From Candidatus Nanopelagicales bacterium (GTDB taxonomy: Bacteria; Actinomycetota; Actinomycetes; S36-B12; UBA5976), in NCBI GenBank assembly GCA_023257525.1, contig JALRCB010000067.1, forward strand, positions 1-5,295: a stretch of DNA of 5,295 nucleotides, read 5' to 3'. A program made the translations under genes and the position numbers. The notes under the pieces were generated by a model. That model ran no database searches. It had not been told where the DNA came from and saw only the letters and a program-made list of their open reading frames with translations. How positions within the stretch are numbered: the first letter of the stretch is position 1; each line of letters starts with the position of its first letter. Positions 1-4,494 of the stretch are shown piece after piece.

Positions 1-477
1 AGCGTTTGTGATCCAAGTCTTTGAGCCGCGCACAATGTAATGGTCGCCATCAAGCGTTGCGGTGGTCGCAATTCCTTGCAGGTCGGTTCCAGCACCTGGC
101 TCAGTTAGACCAAGTCCACTGCGACGAGCACCAGTTGCTAACTCAGGCAGATATTTTGCCTTTTGCTCAGGAGTGCCGTGCTTGGAAATTATGAAGCAAG
201 CCATTGAGTGCGAGCCAAGAACACCGGCTACACCCATCCAGCCACGGGATAGCTCCTCGAAAACAATGGAGAAAGTTGTCATGTCAACGCCAAGGCCACC
301 GAACTCTTCTGGAATTGTCATTCCAAAAAGTCCCATTTCCTTCATGTGCTCAACGATGGCAGTTGGGTATTCGCCCGAATGTTCCATGTCGCGAGCTACC
401 GGAATGATTTCCTTATCAACGAAGGCACGAATAGCTTCTTGGAAATCTTTCTGGTCTTGCGTTAACTGAATTGTCAT
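1..477 (-). CDS. Acyl-CoA dehydrogenase, N-terminal part (cut by window edge)
   Basis: Reading down from base 477 gives 159 uninterrupted residues starting MTIQLTQDQKDF and running off the left edge. The family oxidises acyl-CoA thioesters to enoyl-CoA with FAD and passes electrons to electron-transfer flavoprotein in the cytosol. Seen: the all-alpha N-terminal domain (about 5-115) with the typical IPEEFGGLG turn (55-63), then the start of the beta domain with the signature LGLTEPGAGTD (122-132) and KTWITNA (153-159), both FAD/substrate-contacting family motifs. Members are usually near 380 residues, so more than half, including the catalytic Glu region, lies outside. The start ATG overlaps the stop of the upstream RutD-like gene by one base (TAATG), with GAGG seven bases before it, so translation is probably coupled. 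The substrate cannot be read from this fragment; a link to pyrimidine breakdown rests on position only. The family call is secure. Confidence 0.93.
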   Translation of the reverse strand, partial: MTIQLTQDQKDFQEAIRAFVDKEIIPVARDMEHSGEYPTAIVEHMKEMGLFGMTIPEEFGGLGVDMTTFSIVFEELSRGWMGVAGVLGSHSMACFIISKHGTPEQKAKYLPELATGARRSGLGLTEPGAGTDLQGIATTATLDGDHYIVRGSKTWITNA

Positions 478-1286
478 TAATTGGCCTCAAGGAATTCTTT
501 TAGAAGTGCGTCAAAACGGATGCGCTGTTCTTTACCAGCAATTACGTGGGATGCATCTGGCCAAGTTATGCCAATGCAGTTTGGAATCAAATCTTCAATT
601 ACTTGGGTGTGACGTGCAGTGGTAATTGAATCTTGCAGCGCGTGCAAAACAAGTGATGGAGTTTTGATGTGTGGCAGACGCTCACGTGAATCATGGTTGT
701 TGCAGGCATGGACGTAGCGCTCATGCGCAGCGAGGTTACCGTTTAGATCTGCCCAAGTTCCGTTGTCGCCTAGCAAGCGATCGCGGTTCTCGTTGTAGAA
801 ATCTCCAGGGAAGGAAAATGATGCAACGAATTTCTGGAACGCGTAGAAGCCAGATTCCTTATGCATAGTTGTCATGCTGTCTAGCTGATCAACCATGATT
901 GGATCTGCGTAAGCCCACGTGCCAGTCATTACTAATGAGCGAGCCAAGTCCGGACGAGCGTAAGCAAGTTCTTGTCCGATACAGGCACCCATGCCGACCA
1001 TTCCAACAATGTGAACGTTGGTCCAACCAAGATGATCAAGAAGCTGCGCTAAGTCATCAGCGAATAACTGCATAGTTGCTTCACGTGTGTAGTCGTCAGT
1101 GCTATCGCGCATACCGCGGTAGTCAAAGGTCAATACTTCGTACGTTTCGAATAAGTAACGCGGCGCATCTTTTTGTTTTCCGTGACAAAAAGTTCCCCAG
1201 CCGCCCATAACGACTGCTTTATCTGCTCCCGGAATACCGGAAACTTCGTAATACATTGAATGGCCATTTACATCTAACGTCGGCAT
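477..1286 (-). CDS. RutD-like alpha/beta-hydrolase-fold protein without a nucleophile serine
   Basis: This 269-residue protein is a single alpha/beta-hydrolase domain. Seen: beta-strand plus oxyanion-type loop VVMGGWG (25-31), FDYRGMRDS (54-62), nucleophile elbow region IVGMVGMGACIG (93-104), acid strand LVLHALQDSIT with D219, and H247 in PDASH. The usual GxSxG is absent: the serine position appears to be G98, with one residue inserted next to it. E. coli RutD, as I remember it, has GHALGALVG there, so it also lacks serine, and the G-A-x-[IV]-G tail plus the later F-x-P-x-D segment (here near 158-162) align well. RutD is the Rut-pathway hydrolase, first proposed for aminoacrylate; its true substrate is debated. 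Divergent pairing with rutA supports the match. ATG at 1286 follows GGAG by five bases. Its stop overlaps the acyl-CoA dehydrogenase start. The fold is certain and RutD orthology is likely; another ring-cleavage product hydrolase is the alternative. Confidence 0.72.
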   Translation of the reverse strand: MPTLDVNGHSMYYEVSGIPGADKAVVMGGWGTFCHGKQKDAPRYLFETYEVLTFDYRGMRDSTDDYTREATMQLFADDLAQLLDHLGWTNVHIVGMVGMGACIGQELAYARPDLARSLVMTGTWAYADPIMVDQLDSMTTMHKESGFYAFQKFVASFSFPGDFYNENRDRLLGDNGTWADLNGNLAAHERYVHACNNHDSRERLPHIKTPSLVLHALQDSITTARHTQVIEDLIPNCIGITWPDASHVIAGKEQRIRFDALLKEFLEAN

Positions 1287-1321
1287 GAGAGCTCCAGGAT
1301 CGAGGGGTCAATTACTCCAAA

Positions 1322-1350
1322 TGTATACAAAGTTGGGTTTTTTGGCTCAA
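1322..1350 (-). promoter_or_regulatory. Predicted promoter for the rutD-like operon with palindromic operator over its -10
   Basis: On the minus strand, TTGAGC (1350-1345) and TATACA (1327-1322) are separated by exactly 17 bases; each hexamer matches four of six bases of the sigma-70 consensus. Transcription would start near 1315, about 30 bases before the ATG at 1286. The -10 lies inside the palindrome TGTATACA (1322-1329), a type of site bound by GntR regulators of the FadR/FCD class. A bound dimer would block RNA polymerase, so repression of this operon is the simplest reading. The sequence features are seen; function is inferred. Confidence 0.5.
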
Positions 1351-1358
1351 AAACCCAA
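1333..1358. repeat. Perfect 10-bp inverted repeat (hairpin) in the divergent region
   Basis: TTGGGTTTTT (1333-1342) and AAAAACCCAA (1349-1358) are exact reverse complements with a six-base loop TGGCTC. Half of the stem is A/T and no T-run follows on the plus strand, so it is a poor intrinsic terminator. It lies in the spacer and -35 zone of the predicted rutD-like promoter, so it may be a protein site or bent A-tract DNA. Confidence 0.7.
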
Positions 1359-1392
1359 TAACTGCGTTACCAAATGTTCCTTTTGGACACAA

Positions 1393-1402
1393 AATGTACA
1401 TT
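1393..1402. promoter_or_regulatory. Palindrome AATGTACATT, possible second operator
   Basis: A perfect 10-bp palindrome centred between 1397 and 1398, about 107 bp before the rutA start. It shares the TGTA/TACA half-site with TGTATACA at 1322-1329 but lacks its two central bases, so the half-site spacing differs. It could be a weaker site for the same dimeric regulator or chance in an A/T-rich stretch. Confidence 0.35.
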
Positions 1403-1432
1403 CTCTAGGACAAAGTCGGGTTTTCACACTAA

Positions 1433-1445
1433 GTTTCAGAGAAAC
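1433..1445. repeat. Short inverted repeat GTTTC-AGA-GAAAC
   Basis: Five-base arms are exact complements around a three-base centre, about 64 bp upstream of the rutA start. The position would suit an activator or repressor site for rutA. Arms this short occur by chance, so confidence is low. Confidence 0.25.
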
Positions 1446-1493
1446 GCTTTGTGTGGATCTGTGTCCATACTGTTTAGATTGCGATTTGAAACC

Positions 1494-1501
1494 GGAAGGA
1501 G
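1494..1501 (+). promoter_or_regulatory. Ribosome binding site that fixes the GTG start of rutA
   Basis: GGAAGGAG is a strong Shine-Dalgarno match, with seven bases (TTCCCCT) before GTG at 1509. The reading frame stays open back to ATG at 1374, but those 45 extra codons show no RutA similarity, whereas the residues from 1509 align from the first position with known RutA (G-V-F-I-P-I-G-N-N-G-W). This decides the start. Confidence 0.88.
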
Positions 1502-1508
1502 TTCCCCT

Positions 1509-2579
1509 GTGGATCTCGGAGTATTTATTCCAATTGGCAACAACGGTTGGTTGATTTCAACTACGTCGCCTCAGTACAAACCATCATATGAGTTGAATCT
1601 TGAGTGCGTTCAGCGCGCAGAAAAATATGGTTTTGAGTTTGCTCTTTCAATGATCAAGCTCCGTGGCTTCGGCGGCCAAAGTGAATTCTGGGATTACAAC
1701 CTGGAGTCATTCACTTTGATGGCAGCCCTTGCTGCAAAGACCGAAAAGATCAAGCTGTTTGCGTCTACTGCAATTCTTACTTTGCCACCAGCGATTGTCG
1801 CTCGTATGGCAACAACAATTGACTCAATCGCACCAGGTCGTTTTGGCGTAAACATCGTGTCCGGTTGGGCCAAGGGTGAATACGATCAAATGGGACTATG
1901 GCCAGGAGACGAATACTTCGGCTACCGTTACGAATACTCCGAAGAGTATGTACGCGTCATGCAGGAACTTTGGACTAAGGGATCATCTGATTTCAAGGGT
2001 CAGTTCTTCAAGATGGATGACTGTGTTATGTTGCCAAAGCCGTCATCCAAAATTCCATTGGTTTGCGCTGGTCAGTCCGAGCGCGGTATGCGTTTCTGTG
2101 CTGAATACGGTGACTACCAATTCATTTTGGGTACCGGCGTTAACACTCCAACAGCATTCAAGCCTTCGGCAGATCAGTTACTTCGCGCTGCCAAGGAAAC
2201 TGGTCGTGACATTGGTGCGTACGTTCTGTTCATGGTTATCACTGATGAAACAGACGAAAAGGCCATGGCTAAGTGGAAGCACTACAACGCTGGTGCAGAC
2301 GCTGGCGCATTGTCATGGATGGCTGGCCAGGCTGCCGCAGACACAACTAATGCTGACGGATCTAGTACCGCGGCAACCATCGCACTTCCAGAAGGTGCAA
2401 TCAACTTCAACATGGGAACACTAGTTGGCTCATACGCCTCAGTTGCTCGCATGCTGGATGAAATTGACACCGTAAATGGCGTCAAGGGTGTCATGTTGAC
2501 ATTCGATGACTTCGTAACTGGCATGGACATCTTCGGTACAAAGGTTCAGCCTTTGATGAAGACCCGCGTTGGCAAGTAA
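1509..2579 (+). CDS. rutA: Pyrimidine monooxygenase RutA
   Basis: A 356-residue luciferase-fold flavin monooxygenase that oxidatively opens the uracil (or thymine) ring between N3 and C4, using FMNH2 and O2, to give ureidoacrylate-type products; cytosolic. It matches E. coli RutA as I recall it along its whole length, including GVFIPIGNNGWLIS (4-17), ALSMIKLRGFGG (45-56), LTLPPAIVARM (90-100), WPGDEYF (131-137), GVNTPTAF (210-217) and NMGTLVGSYASVARMLDE (301-318). The FMN contacts expected for the family are all present at the matching positions: I49-K50, N115, E124, R140-Y141 and S190. It starts at GTG 1509 behind GGAAGGAG, not at the in-frame ATG 1374. It is transcribed alone, away from the rutD-like gene, and ends at the terminator at 2591-2628. 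It needs a separate flavin reductase; the FMN reductase of the facing operon is the nearest candidate. No clear -35/-10 pair is seen; TAGATT at 1475-1480 is a weak -10. The alternative is a close paralogue acting on another N-heterocycle. Confidence 0.93.
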   Translation: MDLGVFIPIGNNGWLISTTSPQYKPSYELNLECVQRAEKYGFEFALSMIKLRGFGGQSEFWDYNLESFTLMAALAAKTEKIKLFASTAILTLPPAIVARMATTIDSIAPGRFGVNIVSGWAKGEYDQMGLWPGDEYFGYRYEYSEEYVRVMQELWTKGSSDFKGQFFKMDDCVMLPKPSSKIPLVCAGQSERGMRFCAEYGDYQFILGTGVNTPTAFKPSADQLLRAAKETGRDIGAYVLFMVITDETDEKAMAKWKHYNAGADAGALSWMAGQAAADTTNADGSSTAATIALPEGAINFNMGTLVGSYASVARMLDEIDTVNGVKGVMLTFDDFVTGMDIFGTKVQPLMKTRVGK

Positions 2580-2590
2580 TACCTCTCGTT

Positions 2591-2628
2591 AAAAAACGAG
2601 CACCTGCAAATGCAGGTGCTCGTTTTTT
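2591..2628. terminator. Bidirectional intrinsic terminator
   Basis: AAAAAACGAGCACCTGCA (2591-2608) and its exact complement (2611-2628) flank two bases. The GC-rich core GAGCACCTGCA is bounded by six A and six T, so a hairpin plus U-run forms from either strand. It lies 11 bases after the rutA stop and 12 bases after the GntR gene stop, and so serves both converging transcripts. CTCGTT at 2585-2590 can also pair with AACGAG at 2595-2600, giving a small competing hairpin. Confidence 0.93.
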
Positions 2629-2640
2629 GTTGTCTAAATT

Positions 2641-3294
2641 TTACTCAGGATCTGGTTGACCAAGGATTTCTTCCCGAGCTGCAAGCACGTGAGCACGCAT
2701 AACGCTCGATGCCCAAACTTCATCTCCGGCTTTCATGGCATTAACAATCTCACGGTGATGGTGCAGACTTCGCTGTAGCGCTTCTGGGGAATAAACCTTG
2801 TAAGTCTGCATCACGATTGGTACGTGGATCAAAGTTTCAATCAATAGTCCAAGTCGAGTTGAATTCGACATCTCAATAATTTTGCCGTGGAAAATTCGGT
2901 TTCGAGCGGCTAGTGCTGGCAATCGAGTTTCCGAAGAAATCTCCGTCTCTGCCAATTCTTCCATTTCGGTACAAATGTTCTCTAGGAACTCAATCTCTGC
3001 AGCTGAGGCTCGCGGAGTTGCTAGTTCGCAAGCATGCGATTCAAGAATGGAACGAAGGTCGAAAATTTCGCGCAGATCATGAACGTCCCACTCAGCAACT
3101 CGTGCACCTCGGTTTGGCGAAACATCAACCAGGCCTTCAGCTGCTAATCGACGAAGTGCTTCCCGCACGGGTGTACGTGAAATGCCCATACTTACAGCAA
3201 GATCTTCCTCGACTAAACGCTCCGAATTGGAGAGCTCGCCATTGAGGATGGCAGTTCTAATCTGTTCGTAAACCGTAGTTGCGATCTTTGCCAT
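2641..3294 (-). CDS. GntR-family transcriptional regulator, FCD (FadR-type) subfamily
   Basis: A 217-residue repressor-type protein. Residues 1-66 form the winged helix-turn-helix (EEDLAVSMGISRTPVREALR, 29-48, then a wing around NRGARVAEW); about 75-210 is the all-helical FCD ligand domain. Likely metal or ligand contacts of this domain are visible: N132 with H136 (RIFHGKI), H180 in the HHHREI segment, and H202 (MRAHVLAARE). The length is normal for the subfamily. ATG at 3294 follows GGGAG by eight bases. It is the last gene of the four-gene minus operon, 25 bases after the FMN reductase, and stops next to the shared terminator. FCD regulators usually sense carboxylic acids or pathway metabolites and bind short TGT-n-ACA-like palindromes; TGTATACA at 1322-1329 is the obvious local target. 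The canonical rut regulator RutR is a TetR protein, so this would be a different control system. The effector is unknown. Confidence 0.93.
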   Translation of the reverse strand: MAKIATTVYEQIRTAILNGELSNSERLVEEDLAVSMGISRTPVREALRRLAAEGLVDVSPNRGARVAEWDVHDLREIFDLRSILESHACELATPRASAAEIEFLENICTEMEELAETEISSETRLPALAARNRIFHGKIIEMSNSTRLGLLIETLIHVPIVMQTYKVYSPEALQRSLHHHREIVNAMKAGDEVWASSVMRAHVLAAREEILGQPDPE

Positions 3295-3319
3295 GGTGTT
3301 TGCTCCCGAAAGCTAGTGG

Positions 3320-3880
3320 CTATCTACGTGACCAAGTTGCGAATTGTTCAACCTGGCGCCCGACAGTCTCAAGGTTACTTCGTGCACCCTCGTCATCTGT
3401 GGTTCCATCGGCAGAAAACTTCGTAACTGAGGCATTGATTGTGGCGCCAAGGGGAGTTGGCCAGGCGCGAAGAGCGTGAGCAACTACTCGGATTTGCAAC
3501 AAAGTCGTTGCGGTTGCTTGCCAACCGTATGCAACAGCAATGCAGCCAACTGCCATTCCGTCTAGGTAAACCCGTGGACCTTCGCGAAGATCTTCGATGT
3601 AATCCAAAGCATTCTTGATCATTCCGGACATCCCACCGTGGTAACCAGGTGTGCTGATTATTAAGCCATCAGCTGCTGCAACCGCTTCAAGAAACTTCTT
3701 GGCATTGTCGCTGCGATCTGGAGTTTCCGTGTCATAGATCGGGAACATTAGATCGCGACCGGTTATGTAGGTAACTTTCGCGCCTGCGCCTTCGGCTCCG
3801 CGCCCAGCAACTCTAAGTGCTTGTTCGCTGGACGAACCCGGTCGAGTGCTACCACCGATTGCAAGGATGTTGATTGTCAT
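3320..3880 (-). CDS. NAD(P)H-dependent FMN reductase (flavodoxin-like fold)
   Basis: A 186-residue cytosolic flavoprotein of the NADPH-dependent FMN reductase family (SsuE/azoreductase-like), which reduces FMN with NAD(P)H. Seen: beta1 and the FMN phosphate loop GGSTRPGSSSEQAL (9-22), the acidic/PIYD segment (47-50), DGLIISTPGYHGGMSGMIKNALDY (71-94) that packs on the isoalloxazine ring and makes the dimer face, and VAYGWQATATTLLQIR (116-131). The start ATG lies two bases after the wrbA-like stop (TAGTTATG); AGGAG, seven bases before the ATG, sits inside the end of that gene, so the two are translationally coupled. Two-component monooxygenases such as RutA depend on a reductase of this activity; E. 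coli uses RutF, which has an unrelated fold. Supplying FMNH2 to RutA is therefore an attractive but unproven role; quinone or azo reduction is the alternative. Confidence 0.88.
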   Translation of the reverse strand: MTINILAIGGSTRPGSSSEQALRVAGRGAEGAGAKVTYITGRDLMFPIYDTETPDRSDNAKKFLEAVAAADGLIISTPGYHGGMSGMIKNALDYIEDLREGPRVYLDGMAVGCIAVAYGWQATATTLLQIRVVAHALRAWPTPLGATINASVTKFSADGTTDDEGARSNLETVGRQVEQFATWSRR

Positions 3881-3882
3881 AA

Positions 3883-4494
3883 CTAAGCTCCTGATTTTCC
3901 AGCTGCAACCCAGCCAGCAACTTGCGCTAACTGACGGCCTTGCACGAGGCAGGCCTTAAGTGAATCTTCATCTGGGACTGAACCCTTGCGAGAAACATGT
4001 GAGGCGCCATATGGATTTCCAGAAACTTTGCTCACGTGCTCGTCGCCATAACCAAGCGGCATGATCAACGAACCCCAGTGGTAAAAGTGATTGTTGATTG
4101 CCAAGGTTGTTGACTCAAGGCCGCCATGTGCCGTTGAGGCAGTCGTAAACGCTGTACCAACTGTGTTCACAAGTGCACCCTTAAACCAAAGTCCACCAGT
4201 TGTGTCTAAGAAAGATTTAAGTTGTGATGCCGGTCCACCAAAGCGAGTTGGACTACCTAGCGCAATACCGTCGGCCCATTCCAAATCATCAAGAGTTGCA
4301 ATTGGTTCGTTAGCCATTTCATCAAAGTGAGCCTGCCATTTTGAATTACTGGCAATTGCGTCCGCTGGCGCAGTTTCAGCAACTCGGCGAACTCGAACTT
4401 CGGCGCCTACGCTTGCGGCACCTTCACCAATGGCATTAGCCATGGCTGCAATGTTGCCGGTTGCGGAGTAATAGACGATTGCAATGTTGGTCAT
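3883..4494 (-). CDS. wrbA: WrbA-like NAD(P)H:quinone oxidoreductase
   Basis: A 203-residue flavodoxin-fold protein of the WrbA (type IV NAD(P)H:quinone oxidoreductase) family, which reduces quinones by two electrons, avoiding semiquinone; usually a cytosolic tetramer with FMN. Seen: FMN phosphate loop YYSATGNIAAMA (8-19), the WrbA-typical insert before the third strand (about 40-70), GSPTRFGGPASQLKSFLD (80-97) around the flavin, TASTAHGGLESTT (118-130), and NPYGASHVS (160-168), the hallmark NPYG motif of the family. The start ATG overlaps the stop of the HMG-CoA lyase-like gene as ATGA, with AAGGA six bases upstream. Its presence in a catabolic operon suggests either protection against a quinone-like intermediate or a second flavin/electron donor. 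True wrbA identity against a paralogue with another acceptor cannot be settled here. Confidence 0.87.
   Translation of the reverse strand: MTNIAIVYYSATGNIAAMANAIGEGAASVGAEVRVRRVAETAPADAIASNSKWQAHFDEMANEPIATLDDLEWADGIALGSPTRFGGPASQLKSFLDTTGGLWFKGALVNTVGTAFTTASTAHGGLESTTLAINNHFYHWGSLIMPLGYGDEHVSKVSGNPYGASHVSRKGSVPDEDSLKACLVQGRQLAQVAGWVAAGKSGA

Larger units (their letters stand above)
1327..1424 (+). repeat. Two copies of ACAAAGTyGGGTTTT, 83 bp apart
   Basis: Copy one is at 1327-1341 and copy two at 1410-1424; they match at 14 of 15 bases, differing only at the T/C position. The start-to-start distance of 83 bp is close to eight turns of B-DNA, so both copies face the same side. Each is preceded by AAATGTA (1319-1325 and 1392-1398), one base upstream in copy one and eleven in copy two, a difference of about one helical turn. 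This looks like paired regulator or activator sites, but no binding protein is shown. Confidence 0.55.
1287..1508. promoter_or_regulatory. Divergent control region between the rutD-like operon and rutA
   Basis: This 222-bp stretch has no convincing gene. It holds, left to right: a minus-strand promoter with TGTATACA over its -10 element (1322-1350), a perfect 10-bp hairpin (1333-1358), a second palindrome AATGTACATT (1393-1402), a repeat of ACAAAGTyGGGTTTT (1327-1341 and 1410-1424), a short palindrome GTTTC-AGA-GAAAC (1433-1445), and the rutA ribosome site (1494-1501). The AAATGT word occurs three times on the plus strand (from 1319, 1372 and 1392). The density of symmetric elements fits control of both directions by a dimeric regulator, most simply the GntR/FCD protein encoded nearby; that link is inference. 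Confidence 0.75.

Noticed and set aside
62..469. Plus-strand open frame of 135 codons
   Set aside because: It lies wholly antisense to the acyl-CoA dehydrogenase fragment, whose residues match a known family throughout; the plus frame shows no recognisable domain.
998..1013. GACIG (residues 100-104 of the RutD-like protein) as a G-x-C-x-G cysteine nucleophile elbow
   Set aside because: The spelling fits, but the register is wrong: the strand-to-helix turn directly follows VHIVG, and the aligned nucleophile position falls at G98. C102 aligns with a non-catalytic residue of the following helix.
1333..1358. Hairpin as an intrinsic terminator or attenuator
   Set aside because: The stem is half A/T, no U-run follows on the plus strand, and it lies upstream of the predicted minus-strand transcript start, so it would not be transcribed from that promoter.
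1448..1480. TTTGTG and TAGATT as a rutA promoter
   Set aside because: The spacing is 21 bases and TTTGTG is a weak -35; at best an activator-dependent -10 remains, so it is not listed as a feature.
1452..1516. TGTGGATCT repeated at 1452-1460 and 1508-1516
   Set aside because: A nine-base match whose second copy overlaps the rutA start codon; the copies are 56 bp apart with no shared flanks or symmetry, which is consistent with chance.
1285..1554. Plus-strand 89-codon open frame across the divergent region
   Set aside because: It crosses the promoter, operators and the start of rutA in another frame, has no family features, and has no convincing ribosome site.
2913..3245. Plus-strand 110-codon open frame within the GntR gene, and similar shadows at 1876-2424, 3279-3479, 4091-4330 and 4796-4990
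   Set aside because: All lie inside or antisense to genes with clear family motifs, and none shows a domain of its own.
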